Positions 42,554 through 50,918 of a stretch of DNA of 64,000 bases are shown in pieces (position 1 is the first letter of the stretch; every line of letters starts with the position of its first letter). The translations under genes and the position numbers were made by a program. The notes beneath the pieces were generated by a model. The model was not told the origin of the DNA. It saw only the letters and a program-made list of their open reading frames with translations, and searched no databases. The stretch covers positions 26,196 through 90,195 of the forward strand of contig DXXM01000010.1 of the NCBI GenBank assembly GCA_019416285.1. The letters are read 5' to 3'. Source of the DNA: Bacteroidales bacterium (lineage in GTDB: Bacteria > Bacteroidota > Bacteroidia > Bacteroidales > Muribaculaceae).

Positions 42554-43888
42554 TTACCTGAACAGCTTTTCTATCTTGCCGAGCGCCCCGGAAATATAGA
42601 ACAGCACCACATAGTCGCCGGACTGGATGTGGGTGCGGCCCTCTACCAGCTGCCCCTCTCCGTCGCGGATAAGCCCGGCTATGGTCAGTCCCCGCGGGAG
42701 CGAGAGCTCGCTGATGGGGCGCGACACTATCTTTGAACCGGCTGGAGCTACCATGCCGGTGACTTCCGCCTTGTCGAGCGACAGACACTGGGTCGAGGCC
42801 ATATTGGTGTCGAGCAACACATTGAGTATGCGCCCGGAGTTGAGCACCTTCTTGTTGATAATCTTGTCAATCGACAGGCTCTCCGCCTCGGGGATATACT
42901 GCAGCTCCTCGATTCTCGCCAGAGTCTTGGCCACACCGCGCTCGCGGGCCACCATACACGACACTATGTTGCGCTCGGAGCTTCCGGTCAGGGCGAGGAA
43001 AGCATCGCAGCCGTCGATTCCCTCCTCCTTGAGCGTTACGACATCGTTGGCCGTAGCGTTGACCACCGCCGTGTCCGGAAAGCGCGACGCTATAACCCGG
43101 CAACGCTCTCGGTCTGGGTCGATAACGGTGATGTCATACTTGCGCCCCACGAGTTCGAGGAGGTTTTCGGTCACGCGTCCGGCGCCGGTAATCATAATGC
43201 GTTTCACCTTCGTGACCCGCTTGCCGCATAGAGCCGGGAGATAGTCGATATTCTGCGGGAGCACCGAAAAATAGATTGTGTCGCCTTCGAGCAGAAGGTC
43301 GTCACCGCCGGGAATTATAATGTCGCTGCCGCGCTTGATGGCCGTGACGTGAAACAAACGCGGGCTCCCGCTCACCTGCCGGAGCTGCTTGCCGCAGAGC
43401 GTGCCCGCGGCGTTCATCCTCACCCCCACCACATAGAGTTCGCCGTGGTGAAACTGTGACCATTCGCTCACCCAGTTGTGGGCTATGAACTGACTGATGT
43501 CGAGCGCCGCGAGTTTCTCGGGATAGATGGTCATGTCTATGCCGTGTTTCTTCAGCATATCGCCCGCGCTTCCTCCGGCAAGCTCCGGATTGTCCACTCT
43601 CGCCACGCATTTCTTCACCCCGCACTCCTTGGCCAGCTCGCAGGCCACTATATTCACAGCCTCGTCAGGAGTCACCGCCACAAAAAGGTCGGCATGGTCG
43701 GCTCCACACTGCCTCAGGTCGCGCTGCGACATTGGAGAACCCTCGAAAGTGATGAAATTGCTCACGGCATCGAGGGCCGACAGACGCTCTCTGTCGACTC
43801 CCATAAGCACTATATCCTGGTTCTCGACCGAAAGCATCTTCGCAAGATGTGTTCCGGTCTCGCCATCGCCGGCAATTATTATTCTCAT
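42554..43888 (-). CDS. trkA: Trk potassium transporter NAD-binding subunit TrkA
   Basis: A 444-residue cytoplasmic protein with two RCK modules, each a Rossmann fold plus a TrkA_C domain. The first begins MRIIIAGDGETGTHLAKML, with Gln/Asp-type ligand region DIVLMGVDRERL. The second begins IMITGAGRVTENLLELV near residue 230 and is followed by VIDPDRERC. The duplicated layout and length match TrkA rather than single-domain KtrA. It is the first gene of the trkA-trkH operon, behind a -7 box at 43911-43918. Confidence 0.93.
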   Translation of the reverse strand: MRIIIAGDGETGTHLAKMLSVENQDIVLMGVDRERLSALDAVSNFITFEGSPMSQRDLRQCGADHADLFVAVTPDEAVNIVACELAKECGVKKCVARVDNPELAGGSAGDMLKKHGIDMTIYPEKLAALDISQFIAHNWVSEWSQFHHGELYVVGVRMNAAGTLCGKQLRQVSGSPRLFHVTAIKRGSDIIIPGGDDLLLEGDTIYFSVLPQNIDYLPALCGKRVTKVKRIMITGAGRVTENLLELVGRKYDITVIDPDRERCRVIASRFPDTAVVNATANDVVTLKEEGIDGCDAFLALTGSSERNIVSCMVARERGVAKTLARIEELQYIPEAESLSIDKIINKKVLNSGRILNVLLDTNMASTQCLSLDKAEVTGMVAPAGSKIVSRPISELSLPRGLTIAGLIRDGEGQLVEGRTHIQSGDYVVLFYISGALGKIEKLFR

Positions 43889-43910
43889 TATGATAGGTTA
43901 TATTTTTCTG

Positions 43911-43918
43911 CAAATATA
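43911..43918 (-). promoter_or_regulatory. -7 box of the trkA-trkH operon
   Basis: The minus strand reads TATATTTGC 22 bases upstream of the trkA ATG, matching TAnnTTTGC. The -33 element is not obvious. Confidence 0.45.
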
Positions 43919-44082
43919 GTGAAAAGCGGAGGTAGGGCTGTTTTCATCCGGCTTTTTGGCTTACTTTTTTTGCAAAATTCTACAATTATTTATATTTTTA
44001 CAAACTGAATGACCTTTTTACCAAAAGTAGCCATAGGATTCACATTCATTATTACAATATTCTAACGTATCAGGATAACGAA

Positions 44083-44775
44083 ATGCTTAAAGAACTTAAA
44101 GAAAAAGTGTTCCGGGCCAATCTTGAGCTTGTGAAACACGGTCTCGTCATCTATACCTGGGGCAATGTGTCAGGCATAGACCCCGAGACAAAACTTGTAG
44201 TCATCAAACCCAGCGGACTTGACTATGACGCCATGCAGCCCGACGACATGGTGGTTGTGGACCTCGACGGAAACGTTGTGGAAGGTGACCTCCGTCCCTC
44301 TTCCGACACCCCGACCCACCTCGCGCTTTACCGCGCATGGCCAGAAATCGGCGGAATCGTCCACACCCACTCGACCTACGCCACAGCCTGGTCCCAGGCC
44401 GGTCTCGACATACCCAATATCGGCACTACTCACGCCGACTATTTCCACGACGCCATCCCCTGCACCTCCGACATGACCGCAGAAGAAGTGAAAGGTGACT
44501 ATGAGCTGGAGACAGGCAACGTAATCATCAAGCGTTTCGAGGGCATGAACCCGATGGACACCCCCGGAGTGCTTGTGAAAAATCATGGTCCTTTCGCATG
44601 GGGCAAGACTCCCGCCGACGCCGTGCACAACGCCGTCGTGATGGAGCAGGTGGCTAAGATGGCCTATATCGCCTACGGTGTCAACCCCAATCTCACCATG
44701 AATCCCCTTCTCATTGAAAAACACTATAGTCGCAAACATGGCCCCGGCGCCTACTACGGACAGAAATCCAAATGA
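44083..44775 (+). CDS. araD: L-ribulose-5-phosphate 4-epimerase
   Basis: A 230-residue class II aldolase-fold epimerase that converts L-ribulose 5-phosphate to D-xylulose 5-phosphate. It aligns along its whole length with E. coli AraD: TWGNVSGIDPE, VIKPSGLDYD, RPSSDTPTHLALYRAWPEIGGIVHTHS (zinc His-Thr-His), GTTHADYFHDAIPCTSDM, GVLVKNHGPFAWGK and the C-terminal EKHYSRKHGPGAYYGQ. I considered fuculose-phosphate aldolase because of the fucose genes nearby, but the AraD-specific C-terminus rules it out. The next gene starts inside its 3' end. Confidence 0.94.
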   Translation: MLKELKEKVFRANLELVKHGLVIYTWGNVSGIDPETKLVVIKPSGLDYDAMQPDDMVVVDLDGNVVEGDLRPSSDTPTHLALYRAWPEIGGIVHTHSTYATAWSQAGLDIPNIGTTHADYFHDAIPCTSDMTAEEVKGDYELETGNVIIKRFEGMNPMDTPGVLVKNHGPFAWGKTPADAVHNAVVMEQVAKMAYIAYGVNPNLTMNPLLIEKHYSRKHGPGAYYGQKSK

Positions 44776-45676
44776 TGTCCGGCGAATCCGCCACGTCACA
44801 CTGGTAGGATTCTGGATAAACGCTGTACTGATGGTGCTGAAGATTCTCTTCGGCATCATCGGACACAGCGATGCGCTCGTAGCCGATGGCGTCCACTCGC
44901 TCAGTGATTTTGCGACAGACGTCATCGTGCTTGTTTTTGTGGGCATAGCCTACCGCAGCGCCGACTCCGGTCATCCCTACGGCCACGGCAAGTTCGAGAC
45001 CTTCGCCTCGCTGCTCATAGCTCTCGTGTTGCTCGGAGTGGCTGTCGGAATCGGAATCAACGGAGTCAACACCATCACTGCCTCGCTGAGAGGCGAAATC
45101 CTCCCGCGGCCCGACATCTACACCATCATCGTGGCCCTCGTCTCGATCTTATCCAAGGAATTTCTTTACCGCTACACCATCCGCACCGCGCGGCGCATCC
45201 GCTCCAGTTCACTCATCGCCAACGCCTGGCACCACCGCAGCGACGCCATCTCGTCGATAGCCACCCTCGTTGGCGTCTCGGCCGCATATTTCCTCGGCGA
45301 ACACTGGCGCATACTCGACCCTATAGCCTCGATACTGATTGCGGTGTTCATCGCCGTTTCAGCCATACAGATTGCCCTCCCGTCGGTCAACGAGCTTCTT
45401 GAACGCTCCCTGCCGGCCGAACTCGTCAGCAAAGCCGGACGCACCATCGCCTCTGTCGCCGGCGTCAGAGACTACCACCGCCTGCGCACACGCCGTAACG
45501 GTCACTCGCTCATCATCGACACCCACATAAAAGTAGATCCCGAAATCAATGTCGCCGCCGGCCACCGCATAGCTACCGACGTCGAAAAAGCCCTCCGCTC
45601 AACCTTCGGCCCCGACATCATCACCAACATCCACGTCGAACCCTACTTTCAACATAAGACCAACCATAACACATAA
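44738..45676 (+). CDS. Cation diffusion facilitator (CDF) transporter
   Basis: A 312-residue inner-membrane metal exporter when started at 44738; an ATG at 44714 would add eight residues and lengthen the overlap with araD. Either way the gene begins in another frame inside the araD 3' end. Six helices are visible. Metal sites are ALVADGVHSLSDFATD in helix 2 and NAWHHRSDAISS in helix 5, and the His/Pro-rich loop GHPYGHGKFETFAS lies between helices 2 and 3. The cytoplasmic C-terminal domain follows (DYHRLRTRRNGHSLIIDTHIKVD). Zinc, iron or manganese export is likely; the metal cannot be told from sequence. Confidence 0.9.
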   Translation: MAPAPTTDRNPNDVRRIRHVTLVGFWINAVLMVLKILFGIIGHSDALVADGVHSLSDFATDVIVLVFVGIAYRSADSGHPYGHGKFETFASLLIALVLLGVAVGIGINGVNTITASLRGEILPRPDIYTIIVALVSILSKEFLYRYTIRTARRIRSSSLIANAWHHRSDAISSIATLVGVSAAYFLGEHWRILDPIASILIAVFIAVSAIQIALPSVNELLERSLPAELVSKAGRTIASVAGVRDYHRLRTRRNGHSLIIDTHIKVDPEINVAAGHRIATDVEKALRSTFGPDIITNIHVEPYFQHKTNHNT

Positions 45677-45686
45677 TACTTTTCGC

Positions 45687-46520
45687 ATGAAAAAACTCAT
45701 CTCACTCCTCGCAATTATATTCGCTGTCGGAGCTCTCTGTGCTTCGGCGGAGAAAACTCTCCCGAAGGCTGATATCGAAGTAGTCTACGACTACACTTTT
45801 ATCAATCCCAACGGCAAAATCCGAACCGAGCAGGGCACACTTCTTACCGGTTCTGAAATGTCGAAATATTTTAACCGTCGTAGCGAATGGGTTGACTCTA
45901 TGGAATCCACTCCCCGTGGTCGCGCAGAAATGAAACTTATGATAAATCAGGCGGTAAGTTCATATATAGGAGGTAATAAAAATGTCGATATGCCTCACAG
46001 TCGTCCTATCCGCCACTATGCCGTCAAATCGCTGAAAGACGGCAAGATGCGGTTTTACGACAGCGCCGGAACCGGATTATATTACTACGACGAGCCTCTC
46101 GGCGAACTTCAGTGGACCGTCGGCGACTCGACAAAAACGGTGCTCGGCTATGAGTGCGTCCAGGCAAGCGCCGACTATCACGGACGCACATGGACTGCAT
46201 GGTTCACCCCCGACATTCCCGTCTCCGACGGCCCCTGGAAGCTCCACGGTCTCCCGGGACTCATTCTTGAGGCAGCCGACTCGACCGGAAGCTACTTCTT
46301 CACTGCCACAGGCCTTCAGAAAAGCACCGAAACCATCCGCCCGCCCTATCGCCGGAAGGAATACGACAAAGCCAAGCGCAAAGACATCTACAAAATGCAG
46401 ATTTCGTTCATGATAAACCCCTTCGGCGGTATGACCGAGGACCCCTCCGGCAACCCCATCACAATCAAAGGAATCGAAGCCGTCGACGGCTACGATTTCA
46501 TCGAGACCGATTACAACTGA
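45687..46520 (+). CDS. GLPGLI family protein
   Basis: A 277-residue secreted protein (signal peptide MKKLISLLAIIFAVGALCASA). It carries the family-naming motif in WKLHGLPGLILEAADSTG, preceded by the typical TAWFTPDIPVSDGPW and VLGYECVQASADYHGRTW. The function of the family, which is confined to Bacteroidetes, is unknown; members are thought to be periplasmic or surface proteins. It starts 10 bases after the CDF gene, so it may be co-transcribed. Confidence 0.88.
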   Translation: MKKLISLLAIIFAVGALCASAEKTLPKADIEVVYDYTFINPNGKIRTEQGTLLTGSEMSKYFNRRSEWVDSMESTPRGRAEMKLMINQAVSSYIGGNKNVDMPHSRPIRHYAVKSLKDGKMRFYDSAGTGLYYYDEPLGELQWTVGDSTKTVLGYECVQASADYHGRTWTAWFTPDIPVSDGPWKLHGLPGLILEAADSTGSYFFTATGLQKSTETIRPPYRRKEYDKAKRKDIYKMQISFMINPFGGMTEDPSGNPITIKGIEAVDGYDFIETDYN

Positions 46521-46612
46521 TTACTGCCCGGTCTTTTACCGGATGCGCCGGGTCCAGTTGTTTAATCAATTCTACAGAATAATTTTTGTTTTAAATAATT
46601 AAATCGCGCACC

Positions 46613-47311
46613 ATGAAAAGGGTATTCAAAATAATCAGCATGAAATATAAAATAAGTTTCCTTCTATTTGTATTAGTTATAAATTCATGTATGGCTGCTG
46701 TTTCTTTGTCTGGCCTCATTAGAATGTGTCCTCTTAGCAGTCATAACTGGAAATGGCTAATTAATGATTCTATATTAAATAATTCTTATTTTCAGGAATT
46801 CCCGATTCAGGCTATAGATACTGTATTTATAATAGGTTACCATTCAGATGGATTGTCAAATATAATCCTTTGGAATAATCAACAGCAAATAAAATTCAGT
46901 GAAATTGGTTCTATGAAAGTTCAAGAATTTCAACCTGACTGGTATTCAGCCCTACTTTATGCCTGGAATATTGATAGTCTGCGAAAATTAAGTGGAAATG
47001 TAGGATCGGAACAACTTCATTATGTTCATAGATTCATTCTCTTGGGTAATTTGGTCAAAGTTGACACTCTCATTCTGAACAGACCGATAATGATGCCTAA
47101 TATAATAAAAGGGAAATATGTCAAAGAGAACCCATCAAAAGTCAAGGATAGTTTATTCAATGATATAAAACTAAATAACACACAAATATCTGATGACAGC
47201 ACTAATAACAAAACAAATATTGAAACAGCATCTCAACATGAAATTTCGAAATCCATCTGGCAACGCATTATAGATTGGTTCCGCAATCTTTGGAAATCAA
47301 TATTCGGTTAA
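46613..47311 (+). CDS. Hypothetical lipoprotein in an AT-rich islet (first of two)
   Basis: A 232-residue protein I do not recognise. The likely lipobox is VINSC; starting at the internal ATG at 46640 (MKYKISFLLF) gives a more compact signal than the first ATG. The body is strongly AT-rich with Asn, Ile and Lys in excess, unlike all neighbours. The segment AIDTVFIIGYHSDGLSNIILWNNQ resembles a segment of the next gene, suggesting the two are diverged paralogues. The C-terminus ends in an aromatic, basic helix (WQRIIDWFRNLWKSIFG) that could contact a membrane. Confidence 0.65.
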   Translation: MKRVFKIISMKYKISFLLFVLVINSCMAAVSLSGLIRMCPLSSHNWKWLINDSILNNSYFQEFPIQAIDTVFIIGYHSDGLSNIILWNNQQQIKFSEIGSMKVQEFQPDWYSALLYAWNIDSLRKLSGNVGSEQLHYVHRFILLGNLVKVDTLILNRPIMMPNIIKGKYVKENPSKVKDSLFNDIKLNNTQISDDSTNNKTNIETASQHEISKSIWQRIIDWFRNLWKSIFG

Positions 47312-47404
47312 CCTATATATCTTCTATTTATGATATATCTATAATAAACCGAAACTTTTCATGAAGATAATTGAGATATTTGATTATTTTTTATTATTAC
47401 ACTT

Positions 47405-48100
47405 ATGAAAATTTTATTATTAATTTTAATTTTGATTCTTTCTTCTTGTAATCAGGTAAAAGATTCAAAAGCAATTGAGACTGATTCTTCTTCAAATAAC
47501 AGTCAGTCATCAATAATTACAAATTCAAGTATAATTAGCAGATTTGGAGCTTCACATATTTTCTCTGAAGAAAACACTGATATAAGACTCGAATTTAAAC
47601 GTAGGCCAAATATGAACTTACTATCGATTCTACGATTGATGATACCAAGTCAGACAAAAGGTCGGGATATTATAGAGTATGACCCATACAATTTAAAAAC
47701 ATGGGACAAAATTTTCAATATTGAATTATTCAAAAAAAATATATCCGATTTTCAGTCAGATACAATTTACGCTTTAGAAAGAATTAATAAAGATCAAAGT
47801 TACAGAATATTTATATGGAATGATACAAAAACGATAACATCAATGTCAGATAGTGGCGATATCACTCATCTTGATTATAATGAAGTAGCAAAAGAGAGAG
47901 ATGAAAATGAATTTGCCTATATATCATCCTGGCTCAAAGATGAGCTACAGGAATATGGATGTTGTCAAGAGTATGATGGATATTATAATTCCAATCCCTA
48001 TTCTAGCTGTGTTATCAGAATTATACTAACCAATGATTCTATTATACTTGATATGTTCAAATATTATTGTCCCTATTGGCCTTATGAAAGAAAAAGATAG
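47405..48100 (+). CDS. Hypothetical lipoprotein in an AT-rich islet (second of two)
   Basis: A 231-residue lipoprotein (MKILLLILILILSSC, Cys15) followed by a Ser/Asn-rich linker. I do not recognise a family. The segment QSDTIYALERINKDQSYRIFIWNDTK matches in layout the DTVF...IILWNN segment of the gene before it. The C-terminal part has a CCQEYDGYY segment and two further cysteines. Base composition is as AT-rich as its neighbour. The gap to the next gene contains a 13-base inverted repeat. Confidence 0.65.
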   Translation: MKILLLILILILSSCNQVKDSKAIETDSSSNNSQSSIITNSSIISRFGASHIFSEENTDIRLEFKRRPNMNLLSILRLMIPSQTKGRDIIEYDPYNLKTWDKIFNIELFKKNISDFQSDTIYALERINKDQSYRIFIWNDTKTITSMSDSGDITHLDYNEVAKERDENEFAYISSWLKDELQEYGCCQEYDGYYNSNPYSSCVIRIILTNDSIILDMFKYYCPYWPYERKR

Positions 48101-48216
48101 TTGTAGAACAACTGAGGCTCTTCCTTTTGACGGAATTACAGGAGTCAGACAGTATCGGTCCGATATGTCATTAAGTTATGACGCATCCGGACATACATGT
48201 GCAGATGAGACGTGAG

Positions 48217-48248
48217 TATTTTCAATAATTCAATGATTATTGAAAATA
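48217..48248. repeat. 13-base perfect inverted repeat at the end of the AT-rich islet
   Basis: TATTTTCAATAAT (48217-48229) and ATTATTGAAAATA (48236-48248) pair perfectly over a six-base loop. No T run follows, so it is a weak terminator candidate for the lipoprotein genes. The 245 bases between the second lipoprotein gene and the GH31 gene hold nothing else I recognise apart from the promoter at 48298. Confidence 0.6.
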
Positions 48249-48297
48249 TACGCCGACTTTTACCGGCTAAAATAGCTTTATAATCAGGATTTTTGCT

Positions 48298-48305
48298 TAC
48301 ATTTG
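48298..48305 (+). promoter_or_regulatory. -7 box of the secreted GH31 gene
   Basis: TACATTTG followed by C matches TAnnTTTGC, 40 bases upstream of the ATG at 48346. About 20 bases further upstream is only a partial TTTA element. Confidence 0.5.
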
Positions 48306-48345
48306 CATAGCGTAAACTTTTTATCAGTAAAATCCATCCTATAAT

Positions 48346-50739
48346 ATGAAAATCTCAGGTTCCGCAAAAGTCCTCATTGCGGTTTCAGCTCTTGCCATGA
48401 CCGGAGGGGGCGCCCTTGCCGCGGCCGCGGCTCAGGCAGGGTGTATCGACATCAAGACACCCTCGGGCAAACAGGTGCTCGTCAGCGCCGTCACCGACAA
48501 CATCATCAAGGTCAGCAACCTCGCACCGGGCGAGAAGCTCCCGCAGTCACGCGCCACAGTCATCACCACCACCGCCTCCGGCTGCAACGTCAGCTCGGCG
48601 CCCGGAATCGCCATACTCTCCACCCGCGGTGGCATCGTGGTCCGCGTGGACAGCGTCAGCGGCGCCGTCGACATCAGCGCCGGAGCGAGCAAGGGTGTCA
48701 GTGACCCCGGAGTGCGCACCGGTGCCGACGGTCACCGCACGCTCTCGCTCTCGACCATGGGCGGAGGTTCATTTTACGGTGCCGGCGAGCGAGGCCACAA
48801 CTTCAACCTCGCGGGCGACACTCTTGTGATGTATAACCGTCAGAACTACGGCTATACCGCGGGCGACCCGCGCATAAAGCAGATGAACATCACAATGCCC
48901 CTCTTCCTCTCCTCCAACGGCTATGCGGTGGTGTTCGACGACTACGCCGCCGCCGAGATGGTGATGAGCAATCCTATCACATACACGTCCGAATCGCGCT
49001 CGCCGATTTCATATTACTTCATCAACGGAGCGGGCACCCTCTCCGACGTGACCCGCGAGCTCTCGTCGCTCACAGGACGTCAGGACCTCCCGCCCTTCTG
49101 GTCGCTCGGCTACATAACCTCGAAATACGGCTACCGCACGCAGGACGAGACCGTAGGCGTGGTCGACACCCTCAGGCGCGCGGGCTATCCCGTTGACGGC
49201 ATTGTGCTCGACCTCTACTGGTACGGCAAGGAGCAGGACATGGGGCGTCTCGCCTGGGACCCCGAGCAGTGGCCCGACCACAAAAAGATGCTCTCCGATC
49301 TGAAAAAGGATGGCGTCAACACCGTGATTATCTCTCAGCCCTACATCCTGCGCAACAGCCGCGGCCTCGACAACTACAACGAGCTCAAATCAAAAGGTCT
49401 CCTGCTCAAAGACTCCACCGGCGGTCCGCAGGAGGTGACGATTTGGGTAGGCGAAGGCGGAATGTTTGACATGGCCAACCCCGAGACCCGCAAGTGGCTC
49501 GCCGAGCGCTACAGACAGCTCACCCTCGAAGGCGTGGGCGGATGGTGGGGCGACCTCGGCGAACCTGAGGTACACCCCGAGACAGGCATCCACGCCAACG
49601 GCCTCACCACACGCGAATACCACAACCAGTATGGCAACGACTGGAGCGAGGTCATCTACGATCTGTTCAAAAAGGAGTTCCCCGATAAACGCCTCATGAC
49701 CATGATGCGCGGCGGCACCACCGGTCTGCAGCGCTACAGCGTCTTTCCCTGGTCGACAGACGTGTCACGCTCCTGGGGAGGCCTCCAGCCGCAGGTCACC
49801 ATCATGCTCAACTCAGGTCTCAGCGGCCTCGGCTATATGAGCCACGACGTAGGCGGTTTCGCCATCGACAAGGAACACCCCTACGATCCCGAACTTTATG
49901 TCCGCTGGCTCCAGCTCGGCCTCTTCTCGCCCGTGTTGCGTACCCACGCCCAGTCTACAGCCGAACCATACAAATATCCCGACCAGCAAGACATCATCCT
50001 GCCCCTCATCCGTGAGCGCTACCGCTGGCTCCCCTACAACTACACTCTCGCCTACGAAAACTCCGCCCTCGGCCAGCCCCTCGTGCGTCCGCTCAACTTC
50101 TACTCGCCCGGAAGCACGAAGTTCGACGACATCACCGACGAATATCTCTGGGGACGCGACATCCTCGTGGCTCCCGTGATGACTCCCGGCACCACCGAGC
50201 GCAACGTGATTTTCCCCGACGGACTCTGGGTCGACTACAACAATCCCCGCCGCTACTATCAGGGAGGCGACACCATCAGCTATCCCGCTCCACTTTCAGT
50301 CCTCCCGCTCTTTGTCCGCGCCGGAGCCTTCATCCCGCAGGCCGACTACTGCATGAAATCCACCGGCGACTACCGCACCGACACCTACACCGTCAACTAC
50401 TATCCCTATCTCGGCAAATCGGAGTATGTAATGTATGAGGACGACCGCCAGTCCACCACCTCGCTCGCCGACGGAGCCTGTTCGCTCATCACCTTCCGCG
50501 GAGAAGCGTCGGTAGAAGGCATCAATATCGAAGTCACCTCCAAGGGCACCTATCCCGGCGCTCCCGCGGTCAAATACATGACATTCCTAATCCACATGGT
50601 CGATGTGAAACCCTCGGAAATCACCGTCGACGGCAAAAGGATTTCAAAAAGTGCCTGGAAATATGACTCCCGCGCAGCCCTCCTGACCATTAATGCCAGA
50701 TGGACTGTGAACGCTCCGCTTAACATCGAAATAAGGTAA
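48346..50739 (+). CDS. Secreted GH31 glycoside hydrolase with DUF5110 tail
   Basis: A 797-residue exported enzyme (signal region with SALAMTGGGALAAAAAQAG). The N-terminal beta-domain contains SFYGAGERGHNFNLAGD. The GH31 barrel has DGIVLDLYWYG, nucleophile Asp403 in GGWWGDLGEPE and acid/base Asp472 in PWSTDVSRSWGG. The D-L-G-E-P-E form of the nucleophile motif is the alpha-glucosidase/alpha-xylosidase exo type. The C-terminus (from about 690) is the DUF5110 beta-domain with VMYEDDRQSTT. It probably works in the periplasm or at the surface. It is followed by the structured element at 50766-50888 and then an esterase gene on the same strand. Confidence 0.9.
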   Translation: MKISGSAKVLIAVSALAMTGGGALAAAAAQAGCIDIKTPSGKQVLVSAVTDNIIKVSNLAPGEKLPQSRATVITTTASGCNVSSAPGIAILSTRGGIVVRVDSVSGAVDISAGASKGVSDPGVRTGADGHRTLSLSTMGGGSFYGAGERGHNFNLAGDTLVMYNRQNYGYTAGDPRIKQMNITMPLFLSSNGYAVVFDDYAAAEMVMSNPITYTSESRSPISYYFINGAGTLSDVTRELSSLTGRQDLPPFWSLGYITSKYGYRTQDETVGVVDTLRRAGYPVDGIVLDLYWYGKEQDMGRLAWDPEQWPDHKKMLSDLKKDGVNTVIISQPYILRNSRGLDNYNELKSKGLLLKDSTGGPQEVTIWVGEGGMFDMANPETRKWLAERYRQLTLEGVGGWWGDLGEPEVHPETGIHANGLTTREYHNQYGNDWSEVIYDLFKKEFPDKRLMTMMRGGTTGLQRYSVFPWSTDVSRSWGGLQPQVTIMLNSGLSGLGYMSHDVGGFAIDKEHPYDPELYVRWLQLGLFSPVLRTHAQSTAEPYKYPDQQDIILPLIRERYRWLPYNYTLAYENSALGQPLVRPLNFYSPGSTKFDDITDEYLWGRDILVAPVMTPGTTERNVIFPDGLWVDYNNPRRYYQGGDTISYPAPLSVLPLFVRAGAFIPQADYCMKSTGDYRTDTYTVNYYPYLGKSEYVMYEDDRQSTTSLADGACSLITFRGEASVEGINIEVTSKGTYPGAPAVKYMTFLIHMVDVKPSEITVDGKRISKSAWKYDSRAALLTINARWTVNAPLNIEIR

Positions 50740-50765
50740 TCCGACATAATGTCGTTTGCGGTACA

Positions 50766-50888
50766 TATAAATAACTCTTAAAAATTAAACGCAATATGTT
50801 TTTTACAAAAGCAACTCCGAAATGCTTTTATACTTCCTGCGGGATTTATTCCGCATCAAGTATAAATTAATTTTTAAGAGTTACTTAT
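50766..50888. repeat. Inverted-repeat element with two internal hairpins (three-way junction)
   Basis: TAACTCTTAAAAATTAA (50772-50788) is the exact reverse complement of 50867-50883, and pairing continues outward for five more bases after one mismatch. Inside are two further stems: AAAAGCA/TGCTTTT, and TATACTT-CCT-GCGG ... CCGC-ATC-AAGTATA. The element would fold as a closing helix with two hairpins. It lies between two plus-strand genes and has no ORF. It may be an RNA regulatory structure, a processing site or a miniature repeat element. Confidence 0.7.
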
Positions 50889-50918
50889 ACAAAAAGACAT
50901 AAATAAAAATCATTATCA

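Noticed and set aside
44083..44775. Fuculose-phosphate aldolase to complete the fucose pathway
   Set aside because: The full-length AraD pattern, including the C-terminal KHYxRKHGxxAYYGQ, identifies ribulose-phosphate 4-epimerase.
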